Counted from the stretch's first letter, positions 36,071-46,771 are shown. The stretch is 64,000 nucleotides of DNA from Conus ventricosus (GCA_018398815.1 CM031618.1:56272636-56336635); one strand, 5' to 3'. Numbers and translations are program-made. Notes: generated by a model not told the origin, from the letters alone.

Positions 36071-36637
36071 ACAGATTCTACAGGGAATCATACAGGAACT
36101 GCACACGTTGAGCAGGAAGACAACACCAGTCCTGCAGTGGATTCCCTCCCACTGTGGTATTGCAGGAAATGAAGAGGCAGACAGACTCTCCAAGACTGGC
36201 AGCCAACAAGACCAAACAGCCCATGCTGTATCCTACAGAGAGGCGAAGACCATCATCCGCAGCCAGTTCAGGACAGCATGGAGATAAAGACTACAGGTGG
36301 AGTTAGTGAAGAATGACATTCACCATCTTGTGCACGCCCAACAAGTCACTATTGTCAGACTAAGAACTGGACACTGTAAGTTGCTCTCCCACCTCTATCG
36401 CCTGAATATATCGCACACAGACGAGTGTCCATGTGATACTGGCCCACAAAACCCAGCCCATGTACTTCAGTCCTGTCCCACTTTCGACAGCCTGCGGCAT
36501 GAGTTTTGGCCTGGTGCAGAGGAACTCCCAAGAAAAGCTGTGGGGAACGGCAGACTCACTCCGACGGACCGCTGACTTTGCCAAAGCTACTAGACTTTGT
36601 ATCTGACCAGCATGACCAGGGAACGCAGAAGAAGAAG
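36071..36637 (+). mobile_element. 5'-truncated LINE 3' end (RNase H and zinc-knuckle-like tail)
   Basis: The translation gives an RNase H C-terminal half, LQWIPSHCGIAGNEEADRLS, then RLRTGHCKLLSHLYRLNI and a C-x-C...H...C cluster (CPCDTGPQNPAHVLQSC), typical of the end of RNase H-bearing LINE ORF2. It ends in GCAGAAGAAGAAG, directly against satellite DNA. One in-frame stop breaks the frame. Inserted into the 40-bp satellite. Confidence 0.85.
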
Positions 36638-36960
36638 GTCCACCTCCATGTAAGATACACTCTTATTTATCCTTGGTCCACCTCAATGCAAGATACACAC
36701 TCTTATCTGTCCTTGGTCCACATCAATGTAAGAAACACGCTCTTATTTATCCTTGGTCCACCTCAATGTAAGATACACACTCTTATTCATCCCTTGTCCA
36801 CCTCAACGTAAGACTCTTATCTATCCTTGGTCCCCCTTGATACATTTATCCTTGTTCCGCCTACTCTTACCTATCCTTGGTCCCCCTTGATGCATTTATC
36901 CTTGTTCCGCCTAAATATAGATACCATTATCTATCTTTGGTCCACCTAAATGCAAAATAT
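36638..36960. repeat. ~40-bp satellite array, block beyond the LINE insertion
   Basis: Continuation of the same unit (GGTCCACCTCAATGTAAG), degenerating by 36.96 kb. Confidence 0.9.
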
Positions 36961-37928
36961 ACACTCCTCCTACAACTTAATTTACCTGTAGTTTAGACTT
37001 GGCATGAGAGCAAATTTACTGAACTCCTACAAAATTTGACAGTTACAGTCAACTTAAATCCTCAACTCCCTATTCCTTTCTCGTAAGCTTCAAAATTCAT
37101 CAAGTTCACTTGCATCACAGCCTCCAAAAATATTCTATTTCTTCTCAAAGAACTAACAATATAACTTCAGTAAATCAAACACACCATTTGATTGGCTGCA
37201 TTGTCAAAGTTTACTCCTATCAACAAAACATGGTGTAAAAAGGCACTCACATTCACCCTGTCCCATCCACAAACAGAGGTTACCAGGCACATCAGAACAA
37301 TCTACAAGCCAGTCTCTCTGAATGCACCTTTCCAAAAAACAATAAGATTTCACCTTCTTTTTTTCCTTTCCTTTCACATCATTTTGTGAGCAACAAATAG
37401 AATACCGTATTTCTGTGATCACAAGCTATGTTGCATAAAACGACACAGTAAATTTGTTTCTCTTCTCTATTTATGACCTCAATCTACACAACTGTAAGCA
37501 AAATCTTTCTTGATTCCTATGAAGCATTTAAGCAAACCACTGATTGCTCGAGTCGCTTACAGCTGCCCAAGTCATGAAAGATCAAAAGTAAAATCAAAGA
37601 CAAAATAAGAACAGAACAAACATCAGGGAAACACTGAAGAACAGGCAAATCATTCATGATGACCTTGCATCTTATCCGATTGCTTTCTCTGCAGATTTCT
37701 ATCCCCTTGCTTTGCACACACTTATTCATTTACTAATTTTCACCCTCTTACCTTGTATCAAGTTCTACTCTTCATCCCCTTCAGTTAAGCATCTAACAAC
37801 CAGACAGATGTAAACATGTACTGAAACATTCATTTACTTCTTTAATTGTACACATACACATTTATTAACTAATCTTTACTTTCTAAACTTGTATTAAATT
37901 TCACCCTTCATTTCCTTCCATTCACCAT
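36961..37928. other. PRRC2 intron, no feature seen
   Basis: Unique AT-rich intron sequence between the satellite and a piggyBac-like element. Confidence 0.45.
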
Positions 37929-37932
37929 TTAA

Positions 37933-39290
37933 CCCACTGCCTACCACATCGACCACGAGATTTCGAGACCGAGATGACTGCTGAATACTAGGTCAACAAC
38001 TTTCACTATCACATATCCCACAACGCAATCACGACAGAAGAGTCTTCCAGTAGGACTGTTTATGGATGCCATTTTGTTTTTTGTTGCAAGAGTTTTGGTG
38101 GAGTAGTTTTGCTGCTGTGAATTTTCAAAGTTCAGCTCTTTTGTCGTGAAGATATTCTGGAAAAATGGCGGATGAGGGCTACACTCTTGAAGAAGTTTTG
38201 AGGTGAGACGATTCAGACGTCGATCCTGACTTAGTTATAAATAAAGATCGACTGCTGACTGATTTTGAAGCCAGAATCGATAATGATTCGGGCGATGATA
38301 ATGACGATGTCAAATTGCCCATTGCTGCTGGGCCCAGCGCCCACAAAAAAGAAAATATGGAAAACAAAAGTTGTTAGATTCTTTAACTGTTGACTGGAGT
38401 GGTAGGCTACAAGAAGTGAAGCCTCAAAAAACTTTCTCTTGCTTTGACAGCCAGAATATCAGGTTAGTCAGTGGCCCATGATTTGCATGTGGGAGTGTCA
38501 ACTTCAGCATTTTGATTTCAGAGGAATTTTGCGAGACTTTGAGCAAGAAACAAATTTATTTGCTGCACAAAAGCAAGCATAAAAGGGTGAAGATAAACTC
38601 TGGCCTAAGTTAAAAACTGCCTTTTTATCGAAAAGCAAAGAGGAGATGGACAAGAGGTACATCATCACCATAGCGTGTGTGTGTGTATGTCGGGGGATTA
38701 CTCAGTGCACTTGTCCAAAAGCACATTTTTGCTGAATTCCATCACAATTTTAAGTCCAGTATTCAGTAATGTGTTCTTGTTATTTTTTTCCCCTCGGTAG
38801 TTGAAGACAAATCTTCTTGTATATGATACCTTCAGTTTAACAAAATTGTTGAAGTTTAGGTTTGTTTTTTCCCTTAACAACAAAAGTTAATTGCTTAGTG
38901 TGCAGAGCATATAGAATGACTTTATTTTGTTCCTGAAGGTTTCAGTACTTTGTTTAGACTTGGAGAATCACTATGTGCTCCTAATCCATGACATTCTGTG
39001 GGTTCAGTGAATTTAGGGAGAACTGTTTCAGCACCATGAACACTGAAGTAGAGTTGGTCTGTTCGTCTTTTTCCCCCTCGTGTACCAGTTCACAACATAT
39101 GGGAAAAAAATGGCTGTTTTGGATGGAGTGATGGGTTTGAAATTTTTTCATTAATTTTACAGAATAGATGAGTAAAAAGCAAATTTTTTATTGAGGTTGC
39201 TTTATAGCGAATGTGTATGTGTTGTGGAGCTACCTCACTTGCTATGGTATTCTCAGTCATGTAGCACAAAGTCATGCGGTAGGCAGAGGG
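37933..39290 (+). mobile_element. piggyBac-like element (1,358 bp) with TTAA on both sides
   Basis: TTAA at 37,929-37,932 and 39,291-39,294. Terminal inverted repeats are CCCACTGCCTACC and CCCTCTGCCTACC (12 of 13 match). Contains the 5' part of a transposase gene on the plus strand and lacks its catalytic two thirds. Confidence 0.85.
38165..38670 (+). pseudogene. piggyBac-like transposase, N-terminal fragment with frame breaks
   Basis: ATG at 38,165 starts MADEGYTLEEVLR, then a stop, then in the same frame DDSDVDPDLVINKDRLLTDF and acidic DNDSGDDNDD. After frame shifts come LTVDWSGRLQEVKPQK and DFEQETNLFAAQ. The 'ETNLxAxQ' match is characteristic of the region before the catalytic core. The DDE-type catalytic aspartates and the C-terminal cysteine domain are absent. 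Not functional. Confidence 0.7.
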
Positions 39291-39439
39291 TTAATAACCA
39301 GAAAGAAACGTCTATTTTTGTTCAGCAACCTTTTCACTTAAATCCTTTAGTCTTTTAATTAATCCTAAAATCAAAACTCACAATAGCAGTTTTATCAATC
39401 AAACACCAAACAAAACAAAAACTGATCAACAGAAAACAA

Positions 39440-39690
39440 AAAAAGCCAGATGGTGCAGTGATTAGTGCAACAAACCAATGACGGCAACACAGAAAATTTG
39501 ATCCCCACCAGAAACCCAACAGAGAGATCATTTTGTTTATCATGATTATCATACAATATTCTTATCCAGAAGTCTTGCCTTTATCATGTTAAAGCATCTG
39601 CACATGTAACTACTTGGGGCTGGATGCCCTGAAGCAATATTGCTAAATTTTGCTGACAGTCTTTCAGCAATACTGAGAGCGGAAAAATGA
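39440..39690 (+). mobile_element. Possible tRNA-derived SINE remnant
   Basis: GATGGTGCAGTGATTAGTGC and, about 45 bases later, AATTTGATCCCCA have A-box and B-box spacing. The body is unlike families A and B. Diverged. Confidence 0.4.
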
Positions 39691-39729
39691 CAAATTAGAA
39701 CCATGATTTATTTGGGTTATCCGTCGTCT

Positions 39730-41180
39730 TCTTATGCACATCGCTCCTGGTGGAGTATAGGCCTCCTGGTGGAGTATAACCCTTCACCATCGCACTCTGT
39801 TCTGGGCTGTCCAGGCCTTTTCAGTCCATTTGGTCTCTTGTTGGTTCAGCTCTGCCTCAGTGTCTCGCCTCCAGCTGTTGCGAGGCCAGCCTCTCTTCCT
39901 CTTTCCCTGCGGGCTTGGCGTGTGGTGCTGGACCTGGCTTCCTGAGGGTGTGTCCTATCCAGCCCCACTTCCTTCACAGTATCTGCTTGGCCACTGGTTC
40001 CTGTCCCGCTTGCTCCCACAGATCTTCGTTTCGGATCTTCTCCTGCCGTTGGATTTTGTAGATGCGCCTCAGACAGGTGTTGAAGAATGTCTGAATCTTT
40101 TGTTGCATCATCTGTGTTGTCCACCATGTCTCGCACCCGTAGAGCAGAACTGACTTCACATTCATTGGAGTTGAAGATGCGGAGTGTGGTTCTCATGCTG
40201 ATTCCTCCAGATGCCCAGATGTTCTTGAGCATGACGAAAGCTGCTCTTGCCTTGCTTATTCTGGCTGTGACACTTTCGGACAGCTGGCCGGTGTGGGCAA
40301 TCCTGCAGTTCATGTCCTGGTAGGTGCACCGGATGAGGGAGATGATCTTCTCGGGGACTCCATAGTGCCTCAGCAGCTTCCACAGGGTCTCCCTGTCCAC
40401 AGTGTGGAAGGCCTTCTCGTAATCTATGAAATCGACGTAGCAGGGGGAGTTCCACTCCAGCGACTGCTCTACGATGATGCGCAGGCTGGCAATCTGGTCG
40501 GCACAGGATTTGTTCCGCCGGAAGCCTGCCTGCTGGTCTCAGAACTTGGGGTCAACAGCCTCCTTCATCCTCTCCAGTTGCTGCAGTCCCTGAGGTCTCC
40601 TTTCTTCGGCAGCTTGATTATGATTCCTTCTTTCCACTGGGCCGGTACCTACTCCTTCTCCCAGATCTTGCTGAAGAGGCTGTATAGCATGTTGACAGCT
40701 GAATCTCTGTCTGCTTTGATGGCTTCTGTTGCTATCTCATCCCGCCTTGCAGCCTTCCCATTTTTCAGAGTCATGATGGCCTTCTTGATCTGTCTTTGAG
40801 GGCTTGTTGCAGCTGACGGGCAGTTCTGTCTCTGCGGGTGGGATGTCTGGTGGTGCGTCAGGGGTGGGGCGGTTCAGCAGCTCCCTGAAGTGTTCTGCCC
40901 ATCGTTTCAGCTGTTCCTCGGTTGTTGTCAGTGGCTTTCCGTTCTTGTCCTTCACTGGCTTGTCTGTCTGCTGGAACCTGCCCGTCAGCTTCTTGGCCAC
41001 CAGATACTGGTCCTTCAGATTCCCCTGTCCGGTTGCTGCCTCTGCTTGACTGGCCAGGTCATCAGTGTAGTCCCTCTTGATGCTCGTTATTTATTTCTGT
41101 GTTCACTGCTGTGTGCTCTTCCTGTGCCTTTGCCTTAGCTGCTCTCATTCGGCTCGTGTTCAGCGTAGCTTTCTTCTTTC
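39730..41180 (-). mobile_element. RTE-type LINE fragment with internal deletion
   Basis: On the minus strand: KRWAEHFRELLNRPTPDAPP, then reverse-transcriptase pieces DEIATEAIKADRDSAVN and VDRETLWKLLRHYGVPEK, then SVTARISKARAAFVMLKNIW, VKSVLLYGCETWW and TCLRRIYKIQRQEKIRNEDL. These are hallmarks of RTE-like endonuclease/reverse transcriptases. The part between HTGQLSE and VTARISKAR, which should carry the YxDD catalytic motif, is missing. The endonuclease domain is also absent. Confidence 0.85.
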
Positions 41181-41189
41181 CTGGCTTAT

Positions 41190-42759
41190 CTGTACGTCTT
41201 GCAAATCAGAATGGCTTTCCATAATCAAGAGTAGTTAACTTACATATTATGTGGCTTCTTCCCTACCGAAAAGGCAAATGTTTTTACTAACTACTTTTTA
41301 AATACAAATTCAATCACAAAGAACATCTACGAGTTCAAAACACATACAGCAATGGCAATTATGAACTGTACATGTAATAGCAAAGCTGAAATGCATTTGA
41401 CTGCACTAAATCAACAGAGCGAAGAAATCTGGTAAAACCGTTTTTGCTGGGTCTTTCTGAGTATGACAGTTATATACTGACCCACCAGGAACTGAATTTC
41501 AGTATCTCAAGAATAGACATCCATGTCAGCATCGTTTAAAGCATCTGACCACTGCCAAAGTTGTGTTCAGTAGCCTTGCAATGACTACAATTATCTAAGA
41601 GATCAGATCTTGGATTTCATAGCTGAAAGATTTGCAGGCTATTTCTGCCAGTTTAAAAAAAAATCTGTTAAATGTTTGTTTTCATTTGGGTTTTTTGGCC
41701 AGGGGCGGGGAAAGAGAAAGGGGAATGTTTACTTGTTTGTTCTTTTTTGCATTTTTTAAAAATCAGATGTGTGAAGAACTGATTTTCATGAGATGAAAGT
41801 CCTTATATAGTCTCTAATAACTGCTTTCTTAAGAATCCCCGGCATTCATGCCCCTGGATACTAAGTGCCCATACATAAAGCAAGGTGAAGGGTCAGCAAT
41901 GAAAACGACCAGTCCACAATGTGTCTTTTGTGTGGAAATGCCACATCTGCAGGTGATAACTGAAAGATTGGTATGATACTGATTTTCCAAGTCTGCTGCC
42001 TGCTTTAAGTGCCTACTGCTTCACAATTCCCTTCCCCCTTTTAACTGGTTAAATGTATTGCGAAACAACAGGCTAGACAGACACGAAAGGAAAATCCGGG
42101 GCTATGGAAGGGGTAGGGGTGACAACATGACAATGAAAACGAAAGCAGGAGAACAGACAAAAAACAGCTAAAGTGTACAGGCAGTCTATGCAGCGATGAG
42201 CGAGAGATACAGAAAAACAATAAAAGCCTGGCCCAATTGGAGATATAAGCAAAAGACAGATGCAAAGCATGGTGGAGGATTCTCAATCAAATCAGTCTAT
42301 TATTTTATTTTCATGTTCTTGTTCTCAACCATACGGGCTTGCTCTAGTGTTCTCAAAACAGAAAAAGACATATGGACAAGTACGAAAATTTGAGGGAATC
42401 TCCTTGAAAAGAAAAATCTTTTTCATTAGCTCTTTTAAAAATGTGGACTGTAAATGAGGAAAGAAACAACAGTGTCATGCATCAGCATGGCCAAGATGTG
42501 ACAACATCAACTTAAGGTGATAGTTCTTCATGCATGGAGTCAGGACTTTCTGTGAGGACAAGGACAGGGAAGATGTCATTTGTCTCGACCTGTCAAACAT
42601 TCTTTGGTCAAATGTTTGTCCAACAGTTACTGGATGCCCAGCATCATGTGACTATCTCACATTCCATGTTTGTTACAGTTAATATGGTGTTATATTAAAG
42701 ACTGGGGTAGGGGAGATGGAACAAACAGGGATCTACTACAAGCAAGCCTGTGGGTGTAC
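41190..42759. other. PRRC2 intron, no feature seen
   Basis: Unique AT-rich intron. No gene or transposon boundary recognised. Confidence 0.45.
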
Positions 42760-43256
42760 CTTTGTTTCAGAATCCTTCAGCTTGTTATCAGCACTGGGGG
42801 AACTCCGGGTGGATGAAGCAGCAGAGTTAGGCTGGCCATCACTTACGTCTATGCCACTGTCATGCTGATCCCCTTTGTCAAACTTGACACAGTCCTCCAC
42901 CGACACCGACACTGCGGTGGCCGATGGGGCCAAACCAGTTGAAGCCGAGGCTGGGACTGACGCTGTCTTCTTCCCCATTGGCATGGAGTTGCTGACAGTG
43001 ACAACAGTGGCAGAGCTGACAGCAGCGCTGGATGTAGGTCCATTGCTATTGCTGATGGGGCCCACGGTGGCGGCTGCAAAGCTGATAGGCTTAGCCCAGG
43101 CACTGATGGGAGGGGGCGGGGCTGGGGCCAAAGACACCAGGGCAGAGGCAGGATTGGCAATGGACACTGTAGATATGGGGGTTAGTTTGATCATTGTAGG
43201 GTTCTGGGCTATGACCGGCGCGGTTGGGCCACTTGTCAGCATCATACCCATGTCCC
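42760..43256 (-). CDS. PRRC2: PRRC2 exon, Ala/Ser/Val/Pro-rich with DSGIDVSD motif
   Basis: Open over its full 497 bp. It starts with GG that completes the Gly codon (DKGDMGMML) and ends KLKDSETK in phase 0 at AAG|GTACAC. Low-complexity A/S/V/P sequence includes SAWAKPISF, then a C-terminal block QHDSGIDVSD followed by NSAASSTRSSPSAD. The DSGxxxS stretch resembles a phosphodegron-type acidic serine motif, which is an inference from sequence only. The region is predicted to be disordered. Two other frames are long and open because of the GC-rich composition and are treated as shadows. A perfect 38-bp tandem duplication lies 67 bp upstream of the acceptor, in the intron. Confidence 0.82.
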
Positions 43257-43322
43257 CTGCAAAAAAAGCACAATCACACATGGAAACCCATCATTCCCAT
43301 ACACACTAGCACATCTTCACTT

Positions 43323-43398
43323 TGATCCAGCTAGGTTTACTCTGTGACCAGCACTGAAGTTGATCCAGCTAGGTTTACTCTGTGACCAGCACTGAAGT
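43323..43398. repeat. 38-bp perfect tandem duplication
   Basis: TGATCCAGCTAGGTTTACTC...ACTGAAGT occurs twice without a mismatch, 67 bp upstream of the exon acceptor at 43,257. Confidence 0.95.
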
Positions 43399-43506
43399 AA
43401 TCATAAGTTATCAATAGACTGATAGATTAAAAAGACATCATTGTAAACATTCTGGCCATGTTAAAGTCACTGAAATAAAAGACAATAAATAATGTGTCTT
43501 GCTCTG

Positions 43507-43584
43507 ATACCCAAGTCATGCTGGTTTTTATCAATTATATAGTAAATACCCAAGTCATGCTGGTTTTTGTTAATTATATAGTAA
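43507..43584. repeat. 39-bp tandem duplication
   Basis: ATACCCAAGTCATGCTGG...TATAGTAA twice with two differences. Confidence 0.92.
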
Positions 43585-44355
43585 CTCTCTTAAATAAGAT
43601 TCAATTCCTTAACATTATTCCTCATTCCAAAACATTTACTGATTAACAGCAAGTCATAACTGAAGATTCATAAATTTTCAAAAATGTTTCTACATTTCCT
43701 TGTGTGACCAAGAGCAGCAAATGAGGTAATCACCCCATGAAGTTTGGTGTTAAAATAACACCTTGGGATATTTCCTTGGTATAAACACAAAGCTTATCTC
43801 TCTTGGGGTGAGGAAGGGGAGAATATCTGACAGAATTTCAGAGTCTTCAAAACTTCCAATGAAAACTGCCGTTGTATTTCAAATGGCGTAAGGTCACTTC
43901 ATTTCCTCTAAATATGCCGACTCCATTTCTACTGACCACCAAGCCATGACCTGTCAACTGAATGAAACACTTGGTGTGTTTGGTCACAACTCCCTGTTCT
44001 AACCATGTACAGCACATTACAAATGAGTGACACGTCATTAGCCTATTGTACTTCTACTCAAAATTTTTAGAATGTAAATCACCCTTTGCTTCAAGTTCAA
44101 TGGGAAAGGATTTATTTCAGTAGCTGTATATGACACACTTGTAACAAACCAAATGCAAAAAAAAAACTATATGCAACAATCCAAATGCAAAAAGGTATAT
44201 TCTAGTAACACACATATACTGTTGAAATTGGATGGGAAGGCCAAGTTATGTCCCTTCCATATGACAGGAAAAAAAACCAAAAAAAAAACCCACCTGAAAC
44301 CACCCGATTCATTGGACTGACAGATATTACAACTGTGGATATCTGACAAGTCACT

Positions 44356-44433
44356 CTCTCTTGCTTCCTCCTTTCTCACTTGTACAACGATAAGCTCTCT
44401 TGCTTCTTCCTTTCTCACTTGCACAACGATAAG
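44356..44433. repeat. 39-bp tandem duplication just past an exon donor
   Basis: CTCTCTTGCTTCCTCCTTTC...CGATAAG twice with three or so differences, within 26 bp of the donor at 44,459. It encodes LIVVQVRKEEARE twice in the frame that reads through the donor. Confidence 0.9.
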
Positions 44434-44459
44434 TTTGGATGACAACGGTACCAGTTTAC

Positions 44460-44664
44460 CTTTGTCCTCAGGGGAGGCATTTGGCTGGCAAGGAATGCTG
44501 ATGGCCATGTCATTGTTCCACTGCTCGATGTTGGCCATGATGTTCTTGGTCATTTCCTTCTCCTTCTCCCTCTGCTCTTTCTGCTTGGCCAGCCGTGGGG
44601 GGAGCTTGTTTGATTTGGAGTTGCGGTTGATCTTGGGTGAAAGACCCTTCGGTCGGGCAATCAC
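44460..44664 (-). CDS. PRRC2: PRRC2 exon, basic KLPPRLAKQ segment
   Basis: The acceptor CTGCAG is followed by VIARPKGLSPKINRNSKSN, then KLPPRLAKQKEQREKEKEM and a segment ending NASPEDKG. The basic 'LPPRxAKxQ' block followed by a Lys/Glu-rich helix is typical of the PRRC2 middle region. The donor AAAG|GTAAAC at 44,459 leaves phase 1, which fits the next exon's two leading Gs. The reading frame stays open for about 60 codons past this donor, across a 39-bp tandem duplication, to a second donor-like CAG|GTGGGT near 44,293. Using that site would put the next exon in the wrong frame, so the short form is annotated. A predicted charged helix covers most of the exon. Confidence 0.8.
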
Positions 44665-45486
44665 CTGCAGAAAGAAAGCAAAGAACACTCTCATCACAAA
44701 GAACAATTTCACTTTTTTTCATTTGCACACTGTGAAACACTTTATGGTTTATCACCACAGATTACTGACCCTATTTTAAACTTTCCCTCTGAATACACTC
44801 ATAAAAAGAGTTCTTTCTGCAAGTGAAATGGTCCTACTGATCTTATTCCAATCTTCAGACCTGATGACCCTAAAATTGATACTGGTGTACTATTCAACAA
44901 AAAAGTGAGCATTTTCTGCAATCATTGTGCACAGATCTTCCCATTTTTCTTTTAACCTTTAGCACACTACATTTTTTCGGGAGTTCTTTTCCTTGTCCCT
45001 GCATTCTTTTTCAAGGAGCAAAAAATTTGAGCACCTGCTTGTTTTAATTTGATATAACTTTGCTAGTAGTGTATGTAGAGACTTGATTTTTTGTGTATCA
45101 ATAATGGGATAGCTGAGGAATGCTTTCATCAGGGATGAGAACAGATTTTTAAAAAGCAGAGGAGATTTTTCTGTTGGGGGTCTGGGGGCAGAGCCCCCAG
45201 TGGGGTCAAGGGGCAACGCCCCTGCGGGGGCCAGAAGCTGAAGCATTTTTTAATATATAAAGAAAAATCCACATTTAAAACCATCAAAATATGTTTTTAG
45301 CCTTCAATTCAAACCTCAAATTCTGAGGGGTTTTTTTCTTTTTTTTTTTTTGTTTTTGTTTTTTGTCAAACATGCAAATGGATTTAATACAGGGCTCTCT
45401 GCGTTTGTGGCTGGTCGATTTACGTAAGAAATGGGTTTTTCCGAAAATTACCTGCCCTTGGCCCTGGTTCTATTATTAGTAACTAG

Positions 45487-45829
45487 ACGTCGTCTTCTTC
45501 TTCCAGATGAGGATGTTTAACCTGCCCCGCGCCCACAGTCTTCACATAGACTATTCTGGCACACAGGTTGCATGCATTGTGTATTTTCGTGTAGCCGGTA
45601 CTCACCCGTCTTAGGACATGAGCATCGGGATCTTTTAGAGTCCGTGTATGATCTTAGTGCATGTGACACAGACTAGACCTCGGTTTATAGTCCCATCCCA
45701 ACGACTATATGGGGAATGGAGTCAGAACCAATGTTAACTCCGAGGGAAAAATCCCCCTATACCGAAATTCGAACCCGCAACCCCAGGATCACGAGTCCGG
45801 CGCTCTACCAACTGAGCTATCCGGTCTTG
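45487..45829 (-). mobile_element. tRNA-derived SINE (family A head, different 3' part), GAAGAAG tail
   Basis: The minus strand begins GACCGGATAGCTCAGTTGGT, B-box GGTTCGAATTTC, and then matches the 12.3-kb SINE through GGGGGATTTTTCCCTCGGAG and TTAACATTGGTTCTGACTCC. After that the sequence differs, and the copy ends GGAAGAAGAAGACGACG. No clear TSD was found. Confidence 0.85.
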
Positions 45830-45957
45830 GTTTTGTTTCACAACATAAAGTCAAATGACGAATGTTTCAGCTAACTGAGATAGTTTGACCATTGCAAATG
45901 AATGATAAAATATAACAAAGAAGAGAGCAAAAACCCCAACAGCTTACTTTCCAAAGT

Positions 45958-46269
45958 TTAACTGTTCTTCAATGCAGCGACACGCTGCCTGTGAACCAGG
46001 CGTTTCATGTGGTCAGCAATCGTAATGAAGCCACGACTTCCGAAGCTGATTTTCTTGTTGCAAGCTAGACATAACGCCTGCTCGTCACTGCTTTTGCATA
46101 TGCTATCTCTAACTCTACTCCCACACACACCTCTTCCTCGAGCCAGTTTTCTTTCCAACGGTTGGGATTTTTTTTTTTTTTTTTTGCGACTTCGTTCGAC
46201 GCCATGAATCACAGATGACACTCGGTCGATCAGCGCTGTAAGCGGATGTGCAGTGGTTGGCCGAGTCAA
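45958..46269 (-). pseudogene. Zinc-finger transposase N-terminal remnant in the nested hAT-like element
   Basis: A 103-codon frame with a poly-lysine stretch and then LCLACNKKISFGSRGFITIA followed by DHMKRLVH. That is C-x2-C, about 17 residues, H-x4-H, a BED-like finger usual at the start of hAT transposases. The rest of the transposase is missing. Confidence 0.6.
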
Positions 46270-46771
46270 CCGAATAAAAACCAGCCCATTTGGGTATAAG
46301 CCTAGAGTAATCTCGCCGGAGGCGTCTCGCCGAGATTGGGAGCAAAGAAAATCGCGATAGCTTTTTTTTCTTCTTTTTTCGGCGGAGATTTTTTCAAACG
46401 GTGGACATTTTTTTTTAAGACGGCGGAACGGCGGAGAACGGCGGAGCTGTTCTCATCCTTGTTTCATGTAACGCATTTTGTTCTGCATGCCATGTTTTGA
46501 CAGTGAATAAAAATAAACATATTCGTCATTTTGTCGAAGCTGACGTCTTTCCAACTGCTGATGAACGAGTGGCGTTCAACGCTTTCCCCTCTCTTCTCCT
46601 TCACTTGACTGGCAAATCGATTTGTTTGTCACTAACAAAGTGATAATTTCATCTGGCATAAACAAACAAAACAGTTGTCCCTCGGAAATGCCATCAGGTA
46701 TCTCCTTGGGACCAGAAGTTTTGGTGAAATCAGTGTGCCACAGATGTCGATACCCGCTCGGAACATCGTCA

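Larger units (their letters stand above)
45130..46461 (-). mobile_element. hAT-like DNA transposon (1,332 bp), 6-bp TSD, nested
   Basis: TIRs CAGGGATGAGAACAG and CAAGGATGAGAACAG (14 of 15). TTTCAT flanks both ends exactly (45,124-45,129; 46,462-46,467). A GC-rich palindrome lies at about 45,176-45,198, as in the 21.3-kb element. Contains a zinc-finger coding remnant and a SINE insertion. Confidence 0.8.
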
